A stretch of 64,000 nt of DNA from Dorea longicatena (GTDB lineage: Bacteria > Bacillota > Clostridia > Lachnospirales > Lachnospiraceae), in assembly GCF_024168045.1 (NCBI RefSeq), contig NZ_CP100126.1, positions 451,501-515,500 of the forward strand, given 5' to 3'. Position numbers and translations under genes: made by a program. Below the pieces are notes generated by a model. The model saw only the letters and a list, made by a program, of their open reading frames with translations, was not told where the DNA came from and ran no database searches. Within the stretch, counting starts at the first letter, position 1. Every line of letters starts with the position of its first letter. Shown one piece after another: positions 1 to 6,938 of the stretch.

Positions 1-1
1 C

Positions 2-250
2 ACACATGTTGGCAAGCGAACGACAAGAGATAAACTATTGTCATATCTGTCAGCCGAATCAATCAGACATTCATCTTTATCCTTTGATATTCCTTTTGAC
101 CGGCAGCAGTTAGCAGATTATCTTTGTATTGACCGTGCAGCAATGTCTACGGAGATATCAAAGTTACAAAAAGAAGGTTTTATAAAAACAAATCGAAAGC
201 ATTTTGAATTAATGGTTTCTAATGATGTGGATTCAACAAGGAAAATGTGA
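2..250 (+). CDS. Crp/Fnr-family transcriptional regulator, C-terminal part (5' end outside window)
   Basis: The reading frame is open from the first bases of the window and stops at 250, so only the C-terminal 82 residues are present. The visible part is a winged helix-turn-helix of the Crp/Fnr type: the segment QQLADYLCIDRAAMSTEISK is the typical helix-turn-helix, followed by GFIKTNRKHFEL, the wing. The cyclic-nucleotide-like sensor domain would lie upstream of the window, so the effector cannot be judged. A TTG at 38 could serve as a start but would leave a bare DNA-binding stub, so a longer gene running in from the left is preferred. Confidence 0.8.
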   Translation, partial: THVGKRTTRDKLLSYLSAESIRHSSLSFDIPFDRQQLADYLCIDRAAMSTEISKLQKEGFIKTNRKHFELMVSNDVDSTRKM

Positions 251-325
251 TGTATATCAAGGGAAATATAGGATTAATTTGAGAATTATTATTTTGCAGA
301 AGAATGAGAATGGATGGAGGTAAAA

Positions 326-805
326 ATGATTATCAGAAAAGCGAAAGAAAAAGATATTCCGAGAATTTTAGAGTTATTAGAGCAAGTGTTACAAATTCAT
401 GCAGATATAAGGCCTGATATTTTTATTCCGGGCACGACCAAATATACGATAGACGAATTGAGAGAGCTTTTGAAACATAAAGAAAAGCCAATATATGTTG
501 CGGTGGATGAGGATGATGTTTGTGTAGGGTATGCATTTTGTCAATTACAAGAGCAGCCTTTTTCAAACAACATGGTTCCGTTTAAGACGTTTTTTATTGA
601 TGATCTTTGTGTCAGTCAAGAGGTTCGAGGTCAGCATGTTGGCGAAAGTCTGTTTGAATATGTAAAAAATGAAGCGAAACAGATAGGGTGCTATGAAGTG
701 ACATTGAATGTATGGGCGGGAAATACTTCAGCAGAGAAATTTTATGAAAAAATGGGAATGCGAACGAAAGAAAGACAAATGGAATATATATTGGTAGAAA
801 AATAA
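326..805 (+). CDS. GNAT-family N-acetyltransferase
   Basis: This is a 159-residue GCN5-related acetyltransferase, predicted to move an acetyl group from acetyl-CoA to an unknown amine. It starts MIIRKAKEKDIPRILELL, the usual first strand and helix of GNAT proteins. The acetyl-CoA pyrophosphate loop is recognisable as VSQEVRGQHVGESLFEYV near residues 96-113, and the C-terminal NTSAEKFYEKMGM motif is the family's last helix and strand. An ATG at 314 lies in frame, but GGAGG at 316-320 sits six bases before the ATG at 326, so the later start is chosen. The neighbours give no hint of the substrate. It is intact, unlike much of the surrounding DNA. Confidence 0.88.
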   Translation: MIIRKAKEKDIPRILELLEQVLQIHADIRPDIFIPGTTKYTIDELRELLKHKEKPIYVAVDEDDVCVGYAFCQLQEQPFSNNMVPFKTFFIDDLCVSQEVRGQHVGESLFEYVKNEAKQIGCYEVTLNVWAGNTSAEKFYEKMGMRTKERQMEYILVEK

Positions 806-866
806 TATGCAGAAATAGAAAACATGGAAATAAGACTATTACGATATTTTTTCGAATGATCATATA

Positions 867-1164
867 CAAACGCTGCAGATTCTTGCTGACGCAGCAAAAT
901 ATGATGTGGCATGTACATCAAGCGGGCTGCTTTTACTCCGGAAGAAATCTGTGACTTAACAGTAGAGTTTTATAAGTGTAATTATATCGAGGGTCTGTTT
1001 TTGAGTTCCGGAATCTTAAAGAATCCGACTTATACGATTGAGAAGATGTGCGAGACGTTATTGCTGCTTCGGACGAGCTGATTGCATCAGCAGGATATCT
1101 TGCAGATCGTATCAGTGTTAATCTTGAACCGGTAAGTGATGAAGAATATAGAAAACTAAAATAG
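867..1164 (+). pseudogene. Remnant of a radical SAM protein gene (putative DNA modification/repair family)
   Basis: Three short blocks in different frames match, in order, the N-terminal third of the clostridial 'putative DNA modification/repair radical SAM protein'. The first is QILADAAKYDVACTSSG from 876. The second, from about 930, is FTPEEICDLTVEFYKCNY followed by IEGLFLSSGILKNPTYTIEK. The third, to the stop at 1164, contains SAGYLADRISVNLEPVSDEE. The stretch between the first two blocks, which in intact homologues carries the Fe-S cysteines, is missing, as is part of the segment before block three and the whole C-terminal half. Family assignment is from memory of the sequence pattern. 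The gene is dead by internal deletions rather than point mutation. Confidence 0.72.
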
Positions 1165-1303
1165 GACCAGAAATGGCAAAGTGCTTCTGCCATGAATTAG
1201 AATATTTAGACGGAGAAATATTTTTAGACAAAGCTGTTGAATAAATAACGCTTTGATAGTATCAATAGAAGGCTGCATTGATTAGTAAAACAAGGAGATT
1301 TTT

Positions 1304-1786
1304 ATGATTAAAGTTATTATGATGTGTGGAATATGCGGTTCCGGGAAAACAACTTATGCAAAGAAGAAAGAAAAAGAAGGCTATGTTCGCTTGTCCATTG
1401 ATGAGGAAATGTGGAAAACTTACGGGAGAAAGGGGATTGATTATCCAAACGAACAGTATGAGAAACTTTCAGAAATAGTGGAAATGGCACTCCAGAAGGA
1501 ACTCCTGTCTCTCATTCAACAAGGAAAACATGTAGTCCTTGATTTCAGCTTTTGGAATAAGGCAAACAGAGCGTATTATAAAAGGCTTATAGAAAAAGCT
1601 GGCGGTACACCAGAACTTGTTTATATGAAGGCTAGTAAAGGAACCTTACAAAAAAGATTGTATAAAAGGAATCAGTCTTTGAATGCTAATTCTCCATTTA
1701 TAATAACAAATGAGATACTAGAGCATCATTATAACGATTTTCAAGAACCATGTGGCGAAGGAGAAAAAGTAATTTTACAGGAATAA
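1304..1786 (+). CDS. P-loop ATP-binding protein, zeta-toxin/polynucleotide-kinase-like (AAA_33)
   Basis: This 160-residue protein opens with a Walker A motif, CGICGSGKTTYAKK (residues 8-21), and has the compact kinase layout of the AAA_33/zeta-toxin group. VVLDFSFWNKANR near residue 80 is a Walker B-like strand, and the lid-like segment KRLYKRNQ follows near residue 125. Such proteins phosphorylate small molecules, nucleic-acid ends or UDP-sugars; the substrate here is unknown. AAGGAG lies just before the ATG. No antitoxin-like small gene lies next to it, so a toxin role is not supported. It stands alone between two gene remnants. Confidence 0.75.
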   Translation: MIKVIMMCGICGSGKTTYAKKKEKEGYVRLSIDEEMWKTYGRKGIDYPNEQYEKLSEIVEMALQKELLSLIQQGKHVVLDFSFWNKANRAYYKRLIEKAGGTPELVYMKASKGTLQKRLYKRNQSLNANSPFIITNEILEHHYNDFQEPCGEGEKVILQE

Positions 1787-1855
1787 GATTGTGCTGGGGC
1801 AGCCATTGATAGCCCCGACCACCTTTGGTGGTAGGCAATACGAGGGGGAATTTTC

Positions 1856-2070
1856 GTTACCGAAGATGAAGACTACAAATGTATATCCAGTACAATTAAA
1901 GTAATGGCTTGTATCAAATCTTACTGGCGATGAAGTACCTGCGTTCATCTGATGAGGAATGGACAGTATTTGTAAATGCTTTCGATAAGCTGATTCAAAA
2001 TAATAATGGTGTGGTCAGTCTCGCAGCAATGAATCTTCCTGCGGATTGGAAAGAACATTTAAGTGTATAA
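1856..2070 (+). pseudogene. Remnant of an Abi-type (Abi_2-like) phage-exclusion gene, C-terminal part
   Basis: Two frames read a sequence resembling the C-terminus of Abi_2/AbiD-F-like proteins. The first, from 1856, contains DYKCISSTIKVMACIKSYW. The second, ending at the stop 2068-2070, contains LAMKYLRSSDEEWTVFVNAF and ends with LPADWKEHLSV, close to the family ending in which the last residues read GFPENW and similar. The frames change near 1925. There is no start codon or N-terminal two thirds, so it is non-functional. Assignment is by recall of the family pattern and is moderate. Confidence 0.5.
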
Positions 2071-2411
2071 ATGCAATGGAATTGCATAAAATAATAAAGC
2101 AGACCTAACCAAGCATCTAGCTCAAACCGGTTAGGCTTTCGGCGGAGTGTTACGATAAGCACTTCGCCATTTTTATTTTGATAAGGAACATTCACCTTTT
2201 ACTTACATATGATTGCACAATTTGAACGAAAAAAGTCTCATGATCATGTGCGAAAATGAAAGTGAAACTTATTAGATGATATAATTGTTATATCGGCTAA
2301 AAAATAGCGCGGTGGGCAAAAGAAATGGCGTTTTTGCCGATAGTGTGATATACTAATTAGTAGATTGATACGTTTTGGATATGGGTTATGATTTGTGATG
2401 GAGGATTGTAG
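2071..2411. other. Intergenic region upstream of the Fic gene
   Basis: No convincing gene. It contains a terminator-like hairpin at 2141-2168 and, nearer the Fic gene, an AT-rich stretch with a possible promoter (GATATACTAAT near 2346). A minus-strand frame of 66 codons at 1995-2195 crosses the hairpin and lacks family features, so it is not called. Confidence 0.5.
2141..2179 (+). terminator. Rho-independent terminator
   Basis: GGCGGAGTG pairs with CACTTCGCC (one mismatch each side) around a short loop, and ATTTTTATTTT follows. It would end transcription coming from the accessory genes to the left. Confidence 0.6.
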
Positions 2412-3302
2412 ATGAGATACCTTTTAGTTGCTGATATAGCAAAAAAATGGAATATGTCAGAGCGCAGTGTTAGAAATTACTGTGCCCAAGGGCGTGTGAA
2501 CGGTGCATTTCTTACTGGTAAGACATGGAACATTCCAGAAAACGCAGAAAAACCGGAGCGCACCAACAAAAGAAAAGAAGAGCCGATTACTCTGTTGGAT
2601 ATTCTGAAAGAGCAGAAGGCAAGTAAATATTCCGGTGGGATTTATCATAAGACACAGATTGATTTGACCTATAACTCTAACCATATGGAGGGAAGCCGCC
2701 TGACACACGATCAAACTAGATATATTTTTGAAACCAATACTATTGGCGTAGAAAAAGAAGTGCTGAATGTGGATGATGTGATCGAAACGGCAAATCACTT
2801 CCGGTGCATTGACATAATTATTGATCATGCAAAAGCAGCTCCGACGGAGAAGTTCATCAAAGAACTTCACTTGGTTTTGAAGAACGGCACCAGTGATTCC
2901 AGAAAAGAATGGTTTGCTGTTGGAGATTATAAGAAACTTCCGAATGAAGTCGGCGGTAGGGATACAGCCCTTCCAGAAGAAGTTGCCGATAAAATGAAGG
3001 CTTTGCTGACGGAATACAACGCCAAAGAAGAAAAGACCTTTGCGGATATTCTAGACTTCCATGTGAAGTTTGAGCGGATTCATCCGTTCCAGGACGGCAA
3101 CGGTCGTGTGGGCAGGTTGATTATGTTTAAGGAGTGTCTGAAATACAATATTGTTCCGTTTATCATTGAGGATAATCTGAAAATGTTCTATTACCGTGGA
3201 TTGAAGGAATGGGATAATGAAAAAGGCTATCTGACAGATACCTGCCTGACCGCACAAGACAAATATAAAGCGGATTTGGATTATTTTAGGATTGCCTACT
3301 GA
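2412..3302 (+). CDS. Fic-domain AMPylation protein with N-terminal helix-turn-helix
   Basis: This 296-residue protein has two parts. Residues 1-45 form a MerR/excisionase-like helix-turn-helix (VADIAKKWNMSERSVRNYC), suggesting DNA binding. The rest is a Fic domain with the full catalytic motif HPFQDGNGRVGR at about residue 224, which transfers AMP (or another nucleotide) from a nucleoside triphosphate to a hydroxyl of a target protein. An inhibitory-helix motif SNHMEG at residues 89-94 fits the (S/T)xxxE(G/N) signature and lies N-terminal to the Fic core, the class II arrangement, in which the glutamate blocks the active site in cis. The start is supported by GGAGG about six bases upstream. 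No separate antitoxin gene is adjacent, consistent with built-in inhibition. The target is unknown. Confidence 0.9.
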   Translation: MRYLLVADIAKKWNMSERSVRNYCAQGRVNGAFLTGKTWNIPENAEKPERTNKRKEEPITLLDILKEQKASKYSGGIYHKTQIDLTYNSNHMEGSRLTHDQTRYIFETNTIGVEKEVLNVDDVIETANHFRCIDIIIDHAKAAPTEKFIKELHLVLKNGTSDSRKEWFAVGDYKKLPNEVGGRDTALPEEVADKMKALLTEYNAKEEKTFADILDFHVKFERIHPFQDGNGRVGRLIMFKECLKYNIVPFIIEDNLKMFYYRGLKEWDNEKGYLTDTCLTAQDKYKADLDYFRIAY

Positions 3303-3340
3303 AATTGAACAAAATAATATGATGTGTGGGTGGTGAATAA

Positions 3341-3703
3341 ATGCTTATTTATGCAGGTACAAAAAGTGATTTTATGATGGATACAGAGAATGATTGTTTG
3401 GAAACAAAATTATATGAAAATATAAAATTAAAGATGAACCGGACGACAGGATTAAGTGAGCTGAATGTCTGGCGGAATTCATTAAAAGCAGAGTTGTTGG
3501 AGTGTTTTCAATGGAGTGATACAGAGTATGATCTGCAGCATATAAAAGAAGAACTGGCAGATGTACTTGTTTATTCACAAAATCTTTTGGACAAATTGGA
3601 ACTTGATGCTGATGAAATCGTGAATATGAAGATGAAACAGAATGAAGCAAAGTACCCGGTAGATAAAGCAAAAGGAAATGCAACGAAATATACTGAACTA
3701 TAG
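3341..3703 (+). CDS. Chimeric MazG-like nucleotide pyrophosphohydrolase (DUF2075-type N-terminus joined to MazG-like C-terminus)
   Basis: The C-terminal 70 residues (ECFQWSDTEY, then HIKEELADVLVYSQNLLDKL, then a KYPVDKAKGNA-like end) match the all-alpha dCTPase/MazG-like family, which hydrolyses NTPs to NMP and pyrophosphate and uses EExxD-type acidic residues to bind Mg. The N-terminal 48 residues (MLIYAGTKSDFM, LYENIKLKMNRTTGLSELNV) instead resemble the start of DUF2075-type helicase/nuclease proteins that are often encoded beside such pyrophosphohydrolases. The first helix and the first acidic pair (usually near ALSIEAGEL) are missing. The best reading is an in-frame fusion left by a deletion. 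The frame is intact and could be translated, but full catalytic activity is doubtful. Confidence 0.6.
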   Translation: MLIYAGTKSDFMMDTENDCLETKLYENIKLKMNRTTGLSELNVWRNSLKAELLECFQWSDTEYDLQHIKEELADVLVYSQNLLDKLELDADEIVNMKMKQNEAKYPVDKAKGNATKYTEL

Positions 3704-3745
3704 TTAATGCGAAAGATGATGTGTTTGAGCAGATGCTGTTATACA

Positions 3746-3873
3746 AAAATAAACAAAGTTATGCCAGAAAACAAAAAAGTACAAAGGTTCACAAAGCCCG
3801 AAATATCAAGAAAAACTAAGAAATGCGAGGTTATGCAACAATGATAAAAGTGCTCTTTATCTGCCACGGCAAC
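3746..3873 (+). repeat. Direct repeat copy 1: truncated 5' end of the tyrosine phosphatase gene
   Basis: These 128 bases match 6096-6223 at a constant offset of 2350 with roughly ten mismatches and no gaps. They include the ribosome site, start codon and first codons of the phosphatase gene (MIKVLFICHGN), after which this copy diverges and hits a stop. The break falls inside the conserved P-loop codons. It is the stub half of a duplication that brackets glsA and the recombinase remnants. Confidence 0.85.
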
Positions 3874-4175
3874 GTTTAAAGTATGGCGAGAAAGACTTTT
3901 CTAGATAGAAACAAATAATTTACACCTTATTTATACCTTTGGAAGACCGAATCGGAATAATTAAAAAAGTTGTCATAATTTAGTTGGTCAAAAAATAATA
4001 CTACACTCAAAATTAATTAAAAAATCAATTGTAAAAAAATACGATTGATTTTTTTGCACATTTTTGCATATAATATAATCATTATGGTTGGAAAGGGAAC
4101 GATTACTATTTTAGTATCTTAGTACTTAGGAAATAGCAGTTGTAAGGGGATTATGACTGAGCGAAAAAGGAGAAT
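3874..4175. other. Intergenic region between the repeat stub and glsA
   Basis: No gene is seen. It holds a 20-base stretch (3921-3940, TACACCTTATTTATACCTTT) that is repeated in direct orientation near the other boundary (6057-6078), a bidirectional hairpin (4019-4055), and a probable glsA promoter with TATAAT sequences around 4072-4080. Confidence 0.6.
4019..4055. terminator. AT-rich hairpin, probably bidirectional terminator
   Basis: AAAAAATCAAT at 4019-4029 pairs with ATTGATTTTTT at 4044-4054. A T-run follows on either strand. Confidence 0.6.
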
Positions 4176-5126
4176 ATGATGAAATCAGAAGAGGTTATGA
4201 GAATACTGGAAAATGCCATCCGTATCGGAAAAGGTGTGATCCGGTATGGAAGTGTTGCATCGTATATTCCGGAGCTTGCCAAGGCAGATAAGAATAAACT
4301 GGGAATCTGCCTTTACACAATAGACGGCAATCAATTTGAGACCGGAAATACAGAAGACAGATTTACGATACAGTCCATTTCCAAAGTAATGGCACTGTGT
4401 CTGGCACTGGAAACATTTGGAGCAGAGTTTGTGTTTAATCATGTTGGTGTGGAGCCGTCAGGGGAGGCTTTTAACTCACTGGTAGAACTGGATAACCGAA
4501 GTAACCGGCCCTTTAATCCGATGATCAATTCTGGAGCAATCACGGTTGCGAGCCTGCTTGTAGACCACTATTCCATCGAAGATATGCAGAAGTATATGCA
4601 GGATGTATGTGAAGATCCGGAGATTGCAGTAGACGAAGCTGTATTTCAGTCTGAGATGGCGACTTGCGCAAGAAATAAGGCGATTGCCTATCTTTTAAAA
4701 AGTAAGGAGATCATTGATACCGATGTAGAAGATAGTGTTACCTTTTATACAAAGATGTGTTCCATGTCGGTAAATGCAAGAGATCTGGCAATGTTCGGTC
4801 TTTTGCTTGCAAATGACGGAGTGCAATTATCTACCGGAAAACGTCTGATCTCATCTCAGACAGTACGGATGGTACAGACCATTATGCTCACCTGCGGGAT
4901 GTATGACGGATCAGGTGAATTTGCGTTAAGAACAGGAATTCCGACTAAGAGCGGAGTCGGCGGCGGCCTGCTTAGCGTATCGAAAAAGAAAATGGGAATC
5001 GGGATCTACGGACCGTCTCTTGATAAAAAAGGAAACTGTATCGCAGGCTGCGAATTGTTGGGATATATTTCAGAAGCACTGCATCTTCACATCTTTGATA
5101 CCAGAGAGTGGAAGGTAGAAAAATAA
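4176..5126 (+). CDS. glsA: Glutaminase (serine-dependent beta-lactamase-like fold)
   Basis: This 316-residue enzyme converts L-glutamine to L-glutamate and ammonia in the cytoplasm. It is full length for the GlsA/YbaS family. The SxxK catalytic motif is visible in FTIQSISKVMALCLAL (about residues 67-82), with substrate-binding residues in NRPFNPMINSGAI, and the closing segment SGVGGGLLSVSKKKMGIGIY is typical. Two ATG codons are adjacent; AAGGAG about seven bases upstream serves either. It has its own promoter region and terminator, so it is a single-gene unit. It lies between the two 128-bp repeats together with recombinase fragments, so it may be cargo of an old element. Such glutaminases often serve acid resistance, which is not testable here. 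Confidence 0.93.
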   Translation: MMKSEEVMRILENAIRIGKGVIRYGSVASYIPELAKADKNKLGICLYTIDGNQFETGNTEDRFTIQSISKVMALCLALETFGAEFVFNHVGVEPSGEAFNSLVELDNRSNRPFNPMINSGAITVASLLVDHYSIEDMQKYMQDVCEDPEIAVDEAVFQSEMATCARNKAIAYLLKSKEIIDTDVEDSVTFYTKMCSMSVNARDLAMFGLLLANDGVQLSTGKRLISSQTVRMVQTIMLTCGMYDGSGEFALRTGIPTKSGVGGGLLSVSKKKMGIGIYGPSLDKKGNCIAGCELLGYISEALHLHIFDTREWKVEK

Positions 5127-5180
5127 AAAAAGACGATACTGCAGAACTCCCTTAGCATGTGGTTTTGCAGTGTCGTTTTT
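5126..5180 (+). terminator. Rho-independent terminator of glsA
   Basis: AAAAAGACGATACTGCAGAAC pairs with GTTTTGCAGTGTCGTTTTT (few mismatches) directly after the glsA stop, and ends in a T-run. It can also work from the minus strand. Confidence 0.85.
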
Positions 5181-5399
5181 CTTTTATCCGCATATTTTTC
5201 AGAGGATGGAAGACAATTTCCATCTTTAACAATGGTTGGTTCTTTTCCTGCAATCATGGTTACCATGTATCCATTTTTTCCAAAATTGATTGCAACGACT
5301 TTTCCTTTTTTCGTATGAAAAATCTGAATAAGGATATTTTTTGAAGTCGGTTTGTTCTTAAAATAGTTGCTTGGTCTGCTGTTCCCGGTAGGAATCGCA
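5181..5399. other. Unassigned remnant DNA
   Basis: A minus-strand frame reads a protein-like segment (YFKNKPTSKNILIQIFHTKK, then VVAINFGKNGYMVTMIAG), but it runs through the glsA terminator, lacks a credible start, and I do not recognise it. It is probably another gene fragment joined to the HsdS piece. Confidence 0.35.
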
Positions 5400-5555
5400 C
5401 CATTGCCAATTTCTTGGAATTTCAAAAGGCAATTTATCATCAATGTAAACTTCCTCAGAACCATGCTTTTCATAATGAGAATTATCCCTTCTGAAAATGA
5501 CGGATTCGTGCTTATCTTTTTTGATTTTACCTTCTGCAACTAACTTTTGCTTCTT
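5400..5555 (-). pseudogene. Fragment of a type I restriction specificity subunit gene (hsdS)
   Basis: Read on the minus strand the frame gives KKQKLVAEGKIKKDKHESVI and then YIDDKLPFEIPRNWQW, a block found just before each target-recognition domain in HsdS proteins. HsdS gives DNA sequence specificity to type I restriction-modification complexes. Only about 52 residues remain and the frame runs into unrelated sequence on both sides. No hsdR or hsdM is in the window, so it is a relic. Confidence 0.65.
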
Positions 5556-5720
5556 GAACAAAATGAACTTTCTGATAAAATAAAACTTAAAGATTTCTTG
5601 AAAATTCAGAAGTTCGATACAGAGAAGCTGCGTGAGATTATCAAGGTGATCCGTGTTCATAGTCAGGATGAAATTGAAATCGAATGGAATTTTGACGATA
5701 TTTTTTCAGAACAGAGATAA
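5553..5720 (+). pseudogene. C-terminal fragment of a large serine recombinase
   Basis: The frame ends EKLREIIKVIRVHSQDEIEI then EWNFDDIFSEQR and a stop, a pattern shared by C-termini of large serine recombinases in Clostridia (VHSxxEIEIxWxFDD-like ending). The catalytic serine domain and zinc ribbon are absent. It directly abuts the HsdS fragment of opposite strand. Assignment is from recall of the family ending. Confidence 0.55.
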
Positions 5721-5825
5721 CTTGAGCAGGACAAGAATGACTTATCAGAAGATAATAAAGGTGCTGGGACTACCTGATGGAAGCGTCAGATAGTCTTCGG
5801 CAGAAAAAAATAAAATTTTTTTGTC

Positions 5826-6011
5826 CTATACTTGACACATCCACATGTATGCCGGCACACCTATTGCTCAAATATGACAAAATCCGGAATGAATCCAAAA
5901 GCATTGCAATATTTGATGGGCCACTCAGAGATCAGCGTAACGTTGAATACATATACGCATGTAAATCTTGAGGATGCCAGGGAAGAAGTTGCTCGGATTC
6001 AGGTTGTGTAA
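5826..6011 (+). pseudogene. C-terminal fragment of a tyrosine recombinase/integrase
   Basis: The frame reads LTHPHVCRHTYCSNMTKSGM, NPKALQYLMGHSEISV and TLNTYTHVNLEDAREEV up to the stop at 6009-6011. This covers the catalytic HxxR box (HVCRH), the GHSEISVTLNTY box with the second histidine, and the tyrosine nucleophile of phage/ICE-type integrases. The N-terminal arm- and core-binding domains and the first catalytic Arg are missing. It ends 85 bases before the 6096-6223 repeat, the usual place of an int gene beside its attachment site. Confidence 0.8.
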
Positions 6012-6035
6012 TTACGATTTTTAATTGAAAATAGC

Positions 6036-6078
6036 AAGGTGTAAAATGGGAAAACATACACCTTATTTTACACCTTTT
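6036..6078. repeat. Inverted repeat and boundary repeat between the integrase stub and the attachment-like repeat
   Basis: AAGGTGTAAAAT (6036-6047) and ATTTTACACCTT (6065-6076) form a perfect 12-bp inverted repeat. Part of it (6057-6078) is a direct repeat of 3921-3940 near the opposite boundary. It could be an int terminator or integrase arm-type binding sites. Confidence 0.6.
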
Positions 6079-6095
6079 GCTGACGATATTATGCG

Positions 6096-6223
6096 AAAAT
6101 AAACCAGGTTATGCCAGAAAGCAAAAATTTACAAAGGCTTACAAAGCCCGAAATACCAAGAAAAACTAAGAAATGCGAGGTTATGCAACAATGATAAAAG
6201 TGCTCTTTATCTGCCACGGCAAC
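6096..6223 (+). repeat. Direct repeat copy 2: leader and first codons of the phosphatase gene
   Basis: Partner of 3746-3873. This copy continues into the intact phosphatase gene. The pair spans 2478 bases and encloses glsA and the recombinase fragments. Confidence 0.85.
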
Positions 6224-6658
6224 ATCTGTCGCTCCACCATGGCAGAATATGTAATGAAAGATTTAGTAAAAAAAGCGAATCTGGAGTCATCTTTCTACAT
6301 CGACTCTGCCGGAACCAGTAACGAAGAAGATGGCAATCCGGTACACTATGGGACACAGAACAAATTAAGAGAAGAAGGAATCCCGTGCGGGAATCACAGA
6401 GCACGTCAGATGACGCGAAAAGATTATGAAGAGTTCGATTACCTGATCGGCATGGAACAGTGGAACATTCGCAACATCAACCGCATCATCCGGAAAGATC
6501 CGGAGCATAAAGTACATCTGTTACTGGAATATGCAGGAGATGCAAGAGATATTGCAGATCCGTGGTACACGGGGAATTTTGATGTGACTTATGAAGATGT
6601 GAAAGAAGGCTGCGAGGCATTCTTGCAATATCTGATGGAGAATGAACCGTTATATTAA
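6191..6658 (+). CDS. Low-molecular-weight protein tyrosine phosphatase
   Basis: This 155-residue enzyme removes phosphate from phosphotyrosine, and in bacteria often from tyrosine kinases that control capsule or exopolysaccharide. The P-loop CHGNICRS (CxxxxxR) is at residues 8-15 and the general-acid motif is ADPWYTGNFD near residue 125. Length fits the family. An upstream in-frame ATG at 6173 would add MRGYAT; GCGAGG at 6175-6180 is placed about ten bases before the ATG at 6191, which begins the conserved strand MIKVLFICHGN, so 6191 is preferred. Its 5' end is duplicated at 3746-3873. No kinase or capsule gene is nearby. Confidence 0.92.
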   Translation: MIKVLFICHGNICRSTMAEYVMKDLVKKANLESSFYIDSAGTSNEEDGNPVHYGTQNKLREEGIPCGNHRARQMTRKDYEEFDYLIGMEQWNIRNINRIIRKDPEHKVHLLLEYAGDARDIADPWYTGNFDVTYEDVKEGCEAFLQYLMENEPLY

Positions 6659-6680
6659 AAACAATAGGAGTAAACAATAA

Positions 6681-6734
6681 AAAGGAATCATCTTAAGTAT
6701 TCAGATAATTTTGCATACATTTGATGATTCCTTT
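6681..6734 (+). terminator. Rho-independent terminator
   Basis: AAAGGAATCATC (6681-6692) pairs perfectly with GATGATTCCTTT (6723-6734), just after the phosphatase gene. Confidence 0.8.
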
Positions 6735-6789
6735 ACATTTTTTCGAAAATAATTTCATAGAATTTAATATAATATAAACTCCGGGTACG

Positions 6790-6822
6790 ATTTTACATAG
6801 ATTTAACATAGATTTGATATAG
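6790..6822 (+). promoter_or_regulatory. Three tandem 11-bp Pho-box-like repeats
   Basis: Contiguous repeats read ATTTTACATAG, ATTTAACATAG and ATTTGATATAG. Each carries a TTxACA-like hexamer with 11-bp periodicity, the spacing of PhoP binding repeats (TT(A/T/C)ACA with about five intervening bases) in Firmicutes. A possible -10 (TACAAT, 6840-6845) follows 17 bases later, so an activator bound here would replace the -35. The downstream gene is a phosphate transporter. Confidence 0.6.
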
Positions 6823-6878
6823 GCTGCATACACCTTCGTTACAATAAGCCCGTAACGTCGAGGGGACATCATATGCTC

Positions 6879-6912
6879 GAAAGAAGCTGCCGACGGCAGG
6901 TTCTACAGAAGA
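6879..6912 (+). repeat. Dispersed palindromic repeat, copy A
   Basis: The core is GAAgCTGCCgacGGCAGgTTC, a 21-nt near-perfect palindrome, flanked by sequence shared with copies at 22905, 38676, 59905 and 59950. It lies in the leader of the Na/Pi cotransporter gene. Confidence 0.7.
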
Positions 6913-6938
6913 CGAATGAAGGAGAATGGAAAAATATT

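Noticed and set aside
1304..1786. Zeta-toxin of a toxin-antitoxin pair
   Set aside because: No small antitoxin gene lies on either side, and the P-loop fold is equally consistent with a harmless kinase.
1995..2195. 66-codon minus-strand frame
   Set aside because: It crosses a terminator hairpin and the Abi remnant, has no recognisable domain and no clear ribosome site.
5159..5344. 61-codon plus-strand frame after glsA
   Set aside because: It starts inside the glsA terminator and shows no protein-like pattern; the opposite strand looks more like remnant coding DNA.
6873..6938. N-terminal extension of the Na/Pi cotransporter
   Set aside because: It is translated dispersed repeat sequence and lies before the better-supported start at 6939.
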